From Stictocephala bisonia (lineage: Eukaryota > Arthropoda > Insecta > Hemiptera > Membracidae): a DNA stretch of 64,000 nt. Positions 35,057 through 46,743 of the stretch are shown here, in pieces. Numbering within the stretch: position 1 is the stretch's first letter; each line of letters starts with the position of its first letter. Under the pieces are notes generated by a model that did not search any database, was not told the origin of the DNA, and saw nothing but the letters and a program-made list of their open reading frames with translations. Position numbers and translations under genes: made by a program. The stretch covers positions 310,001 to 374,000 of the forward strand of contig JAQJVL010000291.1 in NCBI GenBank assembly GCA_035578905.1, given 5' to 3'.

Positions 35057-35649
35057 TATTTTGTTTTTGAAATTTGTTAATGTTGGAGTATCAGATGAGG
35101 GAGACAAAGGTAGTTGGACATTTGCCATCATTACGTGAAAATTTCTAATCACGACGTTTCGATTTGGTATAACCCAAACTTTTTTCAATTGCTAAAAACT
35201 AAGTTACATCTACACAAATATGTTATAAAACTACGTTCTTAAACTAATCTACTTTAATAATTATCTACATTTTAACCTAGATCATAGAATGGGGTACAAC
35301 AAAATGAACTTCTACTAAATATAAAAATGTAAACAGGGTTAAATTAATATGACCAATCAGGTGCTACCAACCTGGGCAGCGCCTAATAGTCATTAATTTA
35401 ACCCTGTTAACATTTTTATATTTAGTAGAAGTTCATTTTGTTGTACCCCATCCTATGATCTAGGTTAAAATGTAGATAATTATTAAAGTAGATTAGTTTA
35501 AGAACGTAGTTTTATAACATATTTGTGTAGATGTAACTTAGTTTTTAGCAATTGAAAAAAGTTTGGGTTATACCAAATCGAAACGTCGTGATTAGAAATT
35601 TTCACGTAATGATGGCAAATGTCCAACTACCTTTGTCTCCCTCATCTGA
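35057..35649. mobile_element. Foldback element, near-perfect palindrome, Penelope-like (inferred)
   Basis: Positions 35091-35649 form a palindrome centred at about 35370. The arms of ~260 bp are nearly identical, with only the central ~40 bp imperfect. A 34-bp unpaired extension (35057-35090) occurs only on the left. A 9-bp direct repeat gacctgtat flanks it (35048-35056 and 35648-35656, overlapping the arm end by 2 bp). Each arm contains the stem TTTGG/CCAAA followed by tcGAAACGTCG, a sequence style I associate with hammerhead-bearing terminal repeats of Penelope-like elements. The architecture matches 9683-10110. The frames in the arms are an artefact of the duplication. Confidence 0.7.
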
Positions 35650-35656
35650 CCTGTAT

Positions 35657-36080
35657 AATGTTTCTGTTTACATTGATATTTCAATAAGTTTCTTATTTTT
35701 CTATATTGGGAGTAATATTCATTTTGGGAAACAAATAAGAAAAAATTGTAAATTTTGCAATATTTCCATTAAAGTTAGGTTACTTAATGGTGCTTGCGTT
35801 GGATTAGTAGAGAGCCTTCAAATACACGTTGTGTTGTATATATATGTGAACCTTCTAAAGTCAAGACTTTCATTATCGAGGGTTTTCGTTTCTACCTTAA
35901 TTGATTTGTATAGTTTGACAATTTGTGCTATTTATAGCTTTCATAATCCGTTATAGAATTTAGGAAAACCAGTAACATTAATTAAAAATCTTACTGAAAA
36001 CATTAAAAAACAACTACTGTACCATAAATCGTTAACACGCCTTATGGTGGAAAATTTATAGAAGTATTATATTAATAAAG
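35657..36080. other. No gene seen
   Basis: AT-rich sequence. The frame running out of the palindrome (to 35956) has no recognisable domain. Confidence 0.4.
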
Positions 36081-36240
36081 TATAAAAGCCGTAAGAAACT
36101 GACGACAAAACGGAGAGAAAGAGAATTAGTCTAAATGTCGGTTCGGGCCAGAGTAAGCCGGAAGGCAGTGACCTATGACGTAACAACAGTATAGTAGCTA
36201 TGGTTCCCATGGTTACAACAGATGACGTCATGGTTCCGGC
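36081..36240. promoter_or_regulatory. Candidate regulatory cluster: TATA, two CRE-like sites, X-box-like site
   Basis: The motifs visible are TATAAAAG at 36081-36088, TGACGTAA at 36176-36183, GTTCCCATGGTTAC (RFX X-box-like) at 36203-36216 and a perfect palindromic CRE TGACGTCA at 36223-36230. The block is more GC-rich than its surroundings. CREB/ATF and RFX families recognise such sites. No linked transcript is identified, so the function is inference. Confidence 0.35.
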
Positions 36241-36495
36241 ATCATTGTACATCAGCTTATAATAAGGCGAAAGTGTTAATCACCAACGAAATCTGTTCTG
36301 TTAATTATATACTTTTTATTGTGAATTCTACACAGTTCCTTTCATGACTTCACCCGGAATCGTTTTGGTAGTTTTTTTAAACTAGATATTATGTTAGCTA
36401 AAAAATGTGCATATCATATGTTAATGTTCTTAAATTAAGTATTGAACACTAAAAATCCATCAATCAGTAACGAAATCCGTACTAAAAACACTCTA

Positions 36496-38550
36496 ATGGG
36501 AGCCTCCCTTTTATCCGTTCCCCATCCGACACTCTATAGCAGGTCAGTTACTATTACAGCATGCCGTCTTTGGTGGCGACATCAACATTGTATATGGGAG
36601 TCTCCCTTTTATACGTTCACCATCCGACACTCTGTACCAGGTCAGTTCCTATTAAGCATGCCATCTTTGGTAGCGACATCAACAGTCTACATGGGAGTCT
36701 CCCTTTTATACGTTCACCATCCGACACTCTACAGCATGCCATCTTTGGTGGCGACATCAACATTGTATATAGGAGCCTCCCTTTTATCTGTTCACCAGCC
36801 GACACTCTATAGGAGGTCAGTTACTATTACAGCATGCCATCTTTGGTGGCGACATCAACATTGTATATAGGAGCCTCCCTTTTATCTGTTCACCAGCCGA
36901 CACTCTATAGGAGGTCAGTTACTATTACAGCATGCCATCTTTGGTGGCGACATCAACATTGTATATAGGAGCCTCCCTTTTATCTGTTCACCAGCCGACA
37001 CTCTATAGGAGGTCAGTTACTATTACAGCATGCCATCTTTGGTGGCGACATCAACATTGTATATAGGAGCCTCCCTTTTATCTGTTCACCAGCCGACACT
37101 CTATAGGAGGTCAGTTACTATTACAGCATGCCATCTTTGGTGGCGACATCAACATTGTATATGGGAGCCTCCCTTTTATCTGCTCACCATCCGACACTCT
37201 ATAGGAGGTCAGTTACTATTACATCATGCCATCTTTGGTGGCGACATCAACATTGTATATAGGAGCCTCCCTTTTATCTGTTCACCAGCCGACACTCTAT
37301 AGGAGGTCAGTTACTATTACAGCATGCCATCTTTGGTGGCGACATCAACATTGTATATAGGAGCCTCCCTTTTATCTGTTCACCAGCCGACACTCTATAG
37401 GAGGTCAGTTACTATTACAGCATGCCATCTTTGGTGGCGACATCAACATTGTATATGGGAGCCTCCCTTTTATCTGCTCACCATCCGACACTCTATAGCA
37501 GGTTAGTTACTATTACAGCATGCCGTCTTTGGTGGCGACATCAACATTGTATATGGGAGCCTCCCTTTTATCTGTTCACCATCCGACACTCTATAGCAGG
37601 TTAGTTACTATTACAGCATGCCGTCTTTGGTGGTGACATCAACATTGTATATGGGAGCCTCCCTTTTATCTGTTCACCATCCGACACTCTATAGGAGGTC
37701 AGTTACTATTATAGCATGCCGTCTTTGGTGGCGACATCAACATTGTATATGGGAGCCTGCCTTTTATCTGTTCACCATCCGACACTCTATAGCAGGTCAG
37801 TTACTATTATAGCATGCCGTCTTTGGTGGCGACATCAACATTGTATATGGGAGCCTCCCTTTTATCTGTTCACCATCCGACACTCTATAGCAGGTCAGTT
37901 ACTATTACAGCATGCTGTCTTTGGTGGCGACATCAACATTGTATATGGGAGCCTCCCTTTTATCTGTTCACCATCCGACACTCTATAGCAGGTCAGTTAC
38001 TATTATAGCATGCCGTCTTTGGTGGCGACATCAACATTGTATCTGGGAGCCTCCCTTTTATCTGTTCACCATCCGACACTCTATAGCAGGTCAGTTACTA
38101 TTACAGCATGCCGTCTTTGGTGGTGACAGCAACATTGTATATGGGAGCCTCCCTTTTATCTGTTCACCATCTGACACTCTACAGCTGGTTAGTTACTATT
38201 ACAGCATGCCATCTTTGGTGGTGACATCAACATTGTATATGGGAGCCTCCCTTTTATCTGTTCACCATCTGACACTCTACAGCTGGTTAGTTACTATTAC
38301 AGCATGCCATCTTTGGTGGTGACATCAACATTGTATATGGGAGCCTCCCTTTTATCTGTTCACCATCCGACACTCTATAGCAGGTCAGTTACTATTACAG
38401 CATGCCGTCTTTGGTGGCGACATCAACATTGTATATGGGAGCCTCCCTTTTATCTGTTCACCATCCGACACTCTATAGCAGGTCAGTTACTATTACAGCA
38501 TGCCGTCTTTGGTTATGACATCAATATTGTATATGGGAGCCTCCCTTTAT
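36496..38550 (+). repeat. 98-bp satellite array, ~21 units
   Basis: Units anchored on TTTGGTGGCGACATCAAC follow at 98-bp steps from 36833 to 38499. The first two steps are irregular (97 and 78 bp), and a partial unit starts at 36496. Two subtypes exist: 'caggag...caccagcc...aggagg' on the left and 'tgggag...caccatcc...agcagg' on the right. A three-unit (294-bp) block is repeated around 37127 and 37421. Since 98 is not a multiple of 3, the overlapping open frames here walk through all three frames of one unit and are artefacts. Confidence 0.97.
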
Positions 38551-38589
38551 AATATTAGTGCCAGCTACAATTTTCGTGGCACTAATATT
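38551..38589. other. 13-bp-arm hairpin at the array boundary
   Basis: aatattagtgcca and tggcactaatatt are exact reverse complements around a 13-nt loop. The hairpin starts at the base where the last 98-bp unit is broken off. Confidence 0.85.
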
Positions 38590-38697
38590 TTTTGTTGGAT
38601 TTGACAATAAAACTAATTTTAAGACTCTTTTGTACTTTTTTATATACCAAACAGTATATAATTTTATATACGGGGTACATAGAGTAAAATATAGAGA

Positions 38698-38902
38698 TAT
38701 ACCGTATATAAAGGAGCGGTCGTAGATAAGGGGTAAGGCGTTGGCTTGCCACGCAATCGGTCCGCGTTCGTTTCTCGATTAGACTATTAAGTTTTTGCTC
38801 TGCCGCTCCCGTGGTTTGGAAGTTACGGTAAGCCGTTGGTCCCCAGGTTAAGTGCTAGAGAGGGCTTCTTAGCCCTAACTTCGCCTGGTAAAATGACGAA
38901 CT
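38698..38902 (+). repeat. tRNA-derived SINE, family B
   Basis: The degenerate head has a 'ggtaaggcgttgg' A-box region and 'cgttcgtttctcg' in the B-box position. The body contains TTGGTCCCCAGGTT and 'cttcgcctggtaaaatgacg'. The body matches 21040-21235 (minus strand). Confidence 0.75.
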
Positions 38903-39114
38903 TTTCATACCTAGGTATATTTGTTATTAGTGGTCTAGTAGTCCACTATTACCAGCTGTTAGGCCTAATTAGAATCATACCACTGTTGGAATATAAACAA
39001 TTACTAACCTATAAACGTTCTTTGTGTCAACAACTAGTGTTAACTGTACCAACTATTCTTCAATTGTAACAAATATAAGTGCTAACTAGGCCTACCTTGT
39101 GTTCTATATAAGCC

Positions 39115-39180
39115 GTATATGTGTGGACCCTCCCACCAATCCATACACGTACAGTGATATTGACCCACCCACCTAACTAT
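39115..39180 (-). repeat. 36-bp-family minisatellite module
   Basis: The minus strand reads 'atcactgtacgtgtatgg' and 'ggtgggaggg', matching the unit of the 60.8-kb array. Confidence 0.6.
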
Positions 39181-39489
39181 CTAATGTGACGTGTGATAAT
39201 TTCTTCAAGGCTTACGACAAAACCCATAAAATGTTCATTAAAACTCTGCTGCAACAATTTTAGTATCATTTGATATTTCCAGAGATTTGACGTTTATTAG
39301 TTTCAAGTTAATGTCTGACACGAAAACGTTCTACTTTAAACACAGTCATAAAGCTACAAACTGCAGCTGATTTCGTGAGGTTATAACCTACATTTGTTAT
39401 CGCAATTATGGTTACTTTCTACGTTTCTGATCGCACTCGTAAAGGTCCAGGTGGAAAAAAATTTAATTAACAGTAAATAAATGAAATGA

Positions 39490-39550
39490 AAAATGGCTTT
39501 ATTGGAGGCGAAGTTAGGACTATAGAGTCTTCTCTACCACTTAACCTCAT
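39490..39550 (-). repeat. SINE family B, 3' end fragment
   Basis: On the minus strand 'ggttaagtggtagagaag' to 'cctaacttcgcct' matches the end of the copy at 38698-38902. Confidence 0.6.
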
Positions 39551-40926
39551 AAACGTATAAAACGTATAAAAAAAGTATAAAAAATAAACGTAATGTAACA
39601 GTAAGGACAACTAAGAAGTCTTATAAAAGCAAAAAACATACAACAAATATAAAAAAAAGAAATACCAATTTTACTTGTTTGACCCCATCCCAGCTTTAAA
39701 ATTAAAGGAAATAAACATTATGTTTTTCCTTTTTGACAATAATTCTATAGTATGTTAAACCTTTTAAAGCTATAGTAATAATAACTCCTAAAGAACCAGT
39801 TATGAATTGAAGAAAGAGTCTTAGAACTAGATATTTGAAAATGTTTGCGTATTCAAATGATGAAAGTTGACCTTTAGAAAATAATTTCTTAGCTTTTTAA
39901 ATTCTATAAAAGTACATAAATGTGTATAACATATCTACTCCATTCTAAGTTCAAATAGATTCGTTTTAGCGATCGAAAACTAACTAACACTATGTTTCAT
40001 TATAATAAACAATTAATGCATAGAAATTAATAGGCCTACTATAAAATATCAAATTGTATGCTATCGAGATTCTGGTCAAAATATGTACGTATATTGTTTG
40101 TAAATGAGTGGTTTTTACGTCAGTTCTCATAAATTACTGATACGTTTTAACATTACATAAACATTAATTTATCTTCAATAAAATAGAGCAGTTCATTGAA
40201 TTAGTAATATGTTCAAAATAAATCTGTTAAACTTAATAAATTAAAATAATTAGGCAATGAATTTTGCAAAGTTTAAATCCAAATAATTTACAATTTAAAT
40301 AAACACTAATTTGTAAACTTTATTCTCATGGTTCATAAAGTCATTAAGCCAAATAGTTTTCCAAAAATTTTATGTAAGGTCAATGGGCTAATTACCAAAG
40401 TCTAATTACGAAGGCATTTTTGTGAAATGCTAACAAAATGTTAACAAATTTCAAATTGACGTCGTAAACAGAATTCGTCAATGGTGTCGTGACTGAGTGA
40501 CGAACGTGATTGGCCAGTGGCCACCTGGGCTTTCTCCACACACAATCGATCACCAGAGAAAGCCCGGTGCAACTTACCGAAAGCTCGATGACCTTGTCAC
40601 ATTGTTGTGGTTGTTTATTATTGTTACCACACGATCGTCAAAGAATCAGCGGGAAAGTCTTCTATGATTAATAGTTGTTTAAGATGAAGTTTGCCTAACA
40701 TACTTGTAGTCTTCGTACGGATTGATTCATTACATAACACTATTCAATCAATCAATAAGTAATGTTGGACGATTTAAAATACACAGAAGAGTATAATATT
40801 ATAGGCTTAAAAATACATTAATGACTAAACAAGTGAAGAGACATAAGCTAGTGCAAACGTGTATGACAATAAGACATTCATACTCAGTATATTAGACATC
40901 TATTATGGTAGAGGGGGGAGATTAAG
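39551..40926. other. No gene seen
   Basis: AT-rich sequence. A slightly GC-richer patch at 40480-40600 contains a 10-bp-arm inverted repeat (gggctttctc at 40527 and gagaaagccc at 40556). Confidence 0.45.
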
Positions 40927-41645
40927 GACTCCCCTCCAACCAAACACACACAACTCGTGAGGATACATACATGACTTCCACAGACCAAACAACACCAGAC
41001 ACGGTACATTCGGGGCCACCCACCAACCATACACACACAACCCAAGGGGATACGTACATGACTTTCATGGACTAACATTCCACACACAGCACGTTGGGGA
41101 CCACCCACCAACCACACACATGACTCATGGGGATACGTGCATGACCTCCATGGACCAACCTTTCAGACACAACACATTGGGGATTACCCACCAACCCTAA
41201 ACACGCGACTCGTGGGGATACATGCATGACCTCCATGGACCAACCTTTCAGACACAACATTTTGGGGATTACCCACCAACCCTAAACATGCGACTCGTGT
41301 GGATACGTGCATAACCTCTATGGACCAACCTTTCAAACACAACACATTGGGGATCACCTACCAACCCTACACACACATACACCTCGTGGGAACCACTCAC
41401 CAACCATACACACACGACTCAAGGGGATACGTACATGACTTTCATGGACGAACATTCCACACACAGCACGTTGGGGACCACCCACCAACCACACACATGG
41501 CTCATGGGGATATGTACATGACCTCCATGGACCAACCTTTCAGACACAACACATTGGGAATTACCCACCAACCCTAAACACGCGACTCTTGGGGATACGT
41601 GCATGACCTCCATGAACCAACCATCCAGATACCAAACATTTTGGC
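40927..41645 (+). repeat. ~85-bp satellite array, about 8 units
   Basis: The anchor ccaccaacc recurs at about 41020, 41105, 41188, 41273 and 41358 (83-85 bp steps), then at 41397 (a short unit), 41482 and 41565. Units carry 'ggatacgtgcatgacctcc'. A block with 'cattccacacacagcacgtt' occurs twice, about 377 bp apart, showing higher-order duplication. Long open frames on both strands derive from the repeat. Confidence 0.9.
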
Positions 41646-43403
41646 CCAATTTCACGATTCGAGGGGGCCATAAATGACTCCCATAAACCAAGTGTTCAGA
41701 TACAAATCCTTTAACTCTAATCCTGTTGAAGAGATAACAGATTAAACTGCCTAAGACACTATAGGTATAGAAAACCTTTGTAACACAGACAACGTTCTCC
41801 TTTGTACAAACTACGAAAGTTAGTGTTTGGTAAAAGAAAGTTTGTGTGTGGACTACGGAGAGGGAATTGATTGCACTATGTAAGGTGAAAATGTTAAAAG
41901 TTCTAAAACAATGTTCTCCTCTTCTCTGTTTCAATAGATAATGTGAACAATATATCACTAACAGTTTTATAGCCACTCTTAAATATGTAAAAGGTTCCAA
42001 GACTGTATTTTTCAAAGAAGAGAAGAGCCAAGGTCTCTGTGTGAGTTACTCTACTCACAACAATACTTGTTTATTTAATTAAGGTCAAGGGCGAAGAACC
42101 CAATGTTACCCATTTGGACAGGTCTTCACTGTGTCGTAATTGGCTACTCAATTGTTACCACTAATAGCAGTATTGTTGTCTCAGACCCTGACATTTACCT
42201 ACCGTTATATAGAGAACCTTACGACAGAAGCAAACGTTATAACACGATGTTTCATGTTTTTATCATTTTAAAGATTTATTTATGTTGAGATTAATGCTGA
42301 CTGTATTTTATACAATGTTTTACGCTATTGTTCTTGTGTACTGTTTGCTTGTTAAATGTAAATTGAACTTTATTTTTTATTTAATATCCTGTACATTTGT
42401 CAGTAGACAGGTATTTATATAATTTTATCTACTATCTTCTTTCCTGTGTAGCTGATTTATCCATTATCAGCTTAATAGTTAATTTGCTCCCATTTATAAA
42501 ATATATGTTTTCCCTCTAAAATATTTGTGTATAAGGGATATTTCTTCCCTGAAATCCTTATACTTTCTTTTTGTCTTCATTATTTTTTTCGTTTATTTCA
42601 CTGTTTCAAAAGTTTCGTATACCATGATAGGTAATCAACATATTTTTTATTTTTGAAAAAGATCATATTTCAACCGATTAATTGTAATAGACCCTATATA
42701 AAAAATGTCGCTTCCTTCCAAAATGTTGTATATTTGTTTTGTGTTTGAGTTACTTTTGTCAAAAATATTTTTTTCTTGCTATCTTTTAATTTTGGGAGTA
42801 CTTTTGTGCTTTCTTAAGTTTTCTGTAATCTGTGTATATAAGAGTATTATTTGAGTGTTAATAAATTCAAACCAATTTTCATTGGTGAAAGAATTGCAAT
42901 GATACTGTATTTTTTACAAATACGTAGTACCCATTTTCCACAAGACAATTCATTCTAAAATTTTAAAATGTTCAGAAAAACATATCAGACATGTATACCC
43001 TGAACTAACACAAATTAAGTTTATTACATATACCTAACCTTCTCCAAACTGATGACGGTAAAATTTAAGAGTTTCTAAAACCGATCACAGTAATATGTTT
43101 ACTATTTTGTACTTATGTTGCATTAAACTTGTGTTTTGTGAGATCTCCCTTGTTTGTAAGTTCAACCAACACACTATACGAGTGTTAATAAATTAAAGAA
43201 GTTTAATCTAAATCAAAGAATATTTTCTCCATTTCTTGGTTATTACAATAAATTATATGACAAAATAGATGATCTTGCGCACTTGCATAGTGACCCCCTG
43301 AGTGATTCTGTTTAGTGTAGCATCTGTGTCAGGGGTGGGTGAAAGTTTATTATACTTGGCCCGAGAATGAAATTTAAATTACATTTAATATAGTTTAGGG
43401 TAG
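41646..43403. other. No gene supported
   Basis: The long minus-strand frame that ends in this stretch (41419-42015) is generated mainly by the adjacent satellite. Nothing else is recognised. Confidence 0.45.
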
Positions 43404-45540
43404 CGTTGTTCATGGGCCTCGTTTGTTTTAGTAAATCGTTGTTCATGAACCTCGTTGTGTTTTAGTAACTAGCGTTGTTCAAGAGCCTCGTTGTGTTTTA
43501 GTAACTAGCGTTGTTCATGTGCCTCGTTGTGTTTTAGTAACTAGCGTTGTTCATGAGCCTCGTTGTGTTTTAGTAACTAGCGTTGTTCATGGGCCTCGTT
43601 GTGTTTTAGTAACTAGCGTTGTTCAAGAGCCTCGTTGTGTTTTAGTAACTAGCGTTGTTCATGGGCCTCGTTTGTTTTAGTAAATCGTTGTTCATGAACC
43701 TCGTTGTGTTTTAGTAACTAGCGTTGTTCAAGAGCCTCGTTGTGTTTTAGTAACTAGCATTGTTCATGGGCCTCGTTGTGTTTTAGTAACTAGCGTTGTT
43801 CATGAGCCTCGTTGTGTTTTAGTAACTAGCGTTGTTCATGGGCCTCGTTGTGTTTTAGTAACTAGCGTTGTTCATGAGCCTCGTTGTGTTTTAGTAGCTA
43901 GCGTTGTTCATGGGCCTCGTTGTGTTTTAGTAACTAGCGTTGTTCATGAGCCTCGTTGTGTTTTAGTAACTAGCGTTGTTCATGAGCCTCGTTGTGTTTT
44001 AGTAGCTAGCGTTGTTCATGGGCCTCGTTGTGTTTTAGTAACTAGCGTTGTTCATGAGCCTCGTTGTGTTTTAGTAACTAGCGTTGTTCATGGGCCTCGT
44101 TGTGTTTTAGTAACTAGCGTTGTTCATGGGCCTCGTTGTGTTTTAGTAACTAGCGTTGTTCATGAGCCTCGTTGTGTTTTAGTAACTAGCGTTGTTCATG
44201 AGCCTCGTTGTGTTTTAGTAGCTAGCGTTGTTCATAGGCCTCGTTTGTTTTAGTAACTAGCGTTGTTCATGAGCCTCGTTGTGTTTTAGTAACTAGCGTT
44301 GTTCATGAGCCTCGTTGTGTTTTAGTAACTAGCGTTGTTCATGGGCCTCGTTTGTTTTAGTAAATCGTTGTTCATGAACCTCGTTGTGTTTTAGTAACTA
44401 GCGTTGTTCAAGAGCCTCGTTGTGTTTTAGTAACTAGCGTTGTTCATGTGCCTCGTTGTGTTTTAGTAACTAGCGTTGTTCATGAGCCTCGTTGTGTTTT
44501 AGTAACTAGCGTTGTTCATGGGCCTCGTTGTGTTTTAGTAACTAGCGTTGTTCATGAGCCTCGTTGTGTTTTAGTAGCTAGCGTTGTTCATGGGCCTCGT
44601 TGTGTTTTAGTAACTAGCGTTGTTCATGAGCCTCGTTGTGTTTTAGTAACTAGCGTTGTTCATGGGCCTCGTTGTGTTTTAGTAACTAGCGTTGTTCATG
44701 AGCCTCGTTGTGTTTTAGTAACTAGCGTTGTTCATGAGCCTCGTTGTGTTTTAGTAGCTAGCGTTGTTCATAGGCCTCGTTTGTTTTAGTAACTAGCGTT
44801 GTTCATAGGCCTCGTTTGTTTTAGTAACTAGCGTTGTTCATGAGCCTCGTTGTGTTTTAGTAGCTAGCGTTGTTCATGAGCCTCGTTGTGTTTTAGTAGC
44901 TAGCGTTGTTCATGGGCCTCGTTGTGTTTTAGTAACTAGCGTTGCTCATGAGCCTCGTTGTGTTTTAGTAGCTAGTGTTGCTCATGAGCCACGTTGTGTT
45001 TTAGTAGCTAGCGTTGCTCATGAGCCTCGTTGTGTTTTAGTAGCTAGCGTTGCTCATGAGCCTCGTTGTGTTTTAGTAGCTAGTGTTGCTCATGAGCCAC
45101 GTTGTGTTTTAGTAGCTAGTGTTGCTCATGAGCCTCGTTGTGTTTTAGTAGCTAGCGTTGCTCATGAGCCTCGTTGTGTTTTAGTAGCTAGCGTTGTTCA
45201 TGGGCCTCGTTGTGTTTTAGTAACTAGCGTTGCTCATGAGCCTCGTTGTGTTTTAGTAGCTAGCGTTGTTCATGGGCCTCGTTGTGTTTTAGTAGCTAGC
45301 GTTGCTCATGAGCCTCGTTGTGTTTATTAGCTAGCGTTGCTCATGAGCCACGTTGTGTTTTAGTAGCTAGCGTTGCTCATAAGCCTTGTTGTATTTTAGT
45401 AACTAGCGTTGTTCATGAGCCTCGTTGTGTTTTAGTAGCTAGCGTTGTTCATGAGCCTCGTTGTGTTTTAGCTAGCGTTGCTCATGAGCCTTGTTGTGTT
45501 TTAGTAAATAGCGTTGTTCATCAGCCTCGTTGTGTTTTTT
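43404..45540 (+). repeat. 36-bp satellite array, ~59 units
   Basis: The unit is CTAGCGTTGTTCATG, then rGCCTCGTTGTG, then ttttagtaa, repeating every 36 bp (for example 43508 and 43544). Left units carry GTTGTT and 'taactag'. From about 44940 rightwards most carry GTTGCT and 'tagctag'. A rare variant pair ('cgtttgttttagtaaatcg' then 'catgaacctcg') occurs at 43411, 43660 and 44340, marking segmental duplications. As 36 is a multiple of 3, a 12-residue periodic frame stays open for over 100 codons. There is no start context or domain, so it is not called as a gene. Confidence 0.97.
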
Positions 45541-46387
45541 CAAGGGGGTGTTATGAGTTATAAATTCTGCTCGTATTTTTTATATCTAGGCTACACTAAA
45601 ATAAATAGCGTAACTAAACGTTTGGTCCATTCGAAACGTTAAACATGACACGTGCAATAAACAAGATAAACTTTAAAGTCATATACGCTTAATCCTTTAT
45701 ATACAGTATACTTAAGAGGTATGCACAATTGAATATAAATTTAATACAACATTATTGTATGTTAAAGTCTTCTTTAAACTTGCTCAAGTTTTACTAGAGA
45801 ACTAGAGTAATGTAAATATTCAGAAATGTTTTAAAATTGCACCTCTAATTCGATAAATAATTATTCACTTGACAAACTAAACAACTTACATTAACTAGAC
45901 TGAACAATTTCACATTATGAACGACCAATAAATTGCAATATCTCAGTGCAAAAAATATATTTGTATGTTATATATATTATATTTATATATTTTACATTAT
46001 GTATATTATAGATTGTACATATCATGTTCAATAAACTTTGTTTTGAGTGAATAGTAAATAAATAAACCTTGTTTGAAAACGATTCAATTGAAATGAATCG
46101 TTTATAACTCACTAAAATGTAAACAAATTCATCTCACTACAGCAGTATAGGCTGTTAGAAAATGTATTGTTGCATTGATTCTGGTCATGATGTTTTATAT
46201 TTCTGGATTATTCAATTACACAACAAATTTTCAGTGTCTTTCAAAACTTAATTGTTTATGAGCAGATCTCAACAACTAAAATATTCCCCTATTGTCTACA
46301 CATAGTAAAATATTGTATACTAGTTAGTTACCCCAGCATTTCTACGGAATTAACATATAAACAGTAATGTTTTACTTTATTTATGGT
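45541..46387. other. No gene seen; AT-rich
   Basis: Nothing is recognised in this AT-rich stretch. Confidence 0.5.
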
Positions 46388-46495
46388 GCTCCCTGCGCTC
46401 GTGAGGGAAGTTTGGCCTGCAGCCTCGTTTGGGAACTTTGCCTTTGTGCAACTCGGTCTGTGGCCTCGTGGGGAAGCTCGGCCTACGGCCTCGCC
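46388..46495 (+). repeat. GC-rich short tandem patch
   Basis: Three to four loose copies of 'ggcctrcrgcctcg' plus 'tggggaagctcggcc' occur in about 108 bp, sharply GC-rich inside AT-rich DNA. The origin is unknown. Confidence 0.55.
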
Positions 46496-46743
46496 AAGAC
46501 ATTTTGTACAGCCCCATTAATTAAAGGATTATAATATAAATAGCATTGACATAATTGGATTTCATTCAGTCAACAATTAAAATACTGAATGAAATTTTGG
46601 TAAATATCTTAATTTAACATTTATATACCAACATTTCATACTTAGAACATTTCATATTAGATTTTGACTGAAGGCAGCAGTCTATTTCAGTAACAAATTT
46701 ATCACCAAGAAATGAAATAGGCACAACAGATGTTTATACAAGG

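Noticed and set aside
35552..35956. 134-codon plus-strand frame as a gene
   Set aside because: Its first third is the arm of the palindrome, and the same peptide is encoded by the other arm. The rest is unrecognised.
36442..38552. A dozen overlapping open frames of 60-142 codons
   Set aside because: All are generated by the 98-bp unit read in successive frames. They contain no domain and repeat the same peptides.
41419..42015. 198-codon minus-strand open frame
   Set aside because: A large part is translated satellite, and the remainder has no recognisable domain or splice signals.
43404..45540. 36-bp periodic array considered as a CRISPR array
   Set aside because: Units are head-to-tail with no spacers, and the genomic context is eukaryotic. 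It is a satellite.
44448..45563. Periodic open frames of 81-113 codons in the 36-bp array
   Set aside because: They are produced by a unit length divisible by three. No start context, domain or transcript signal is seen.
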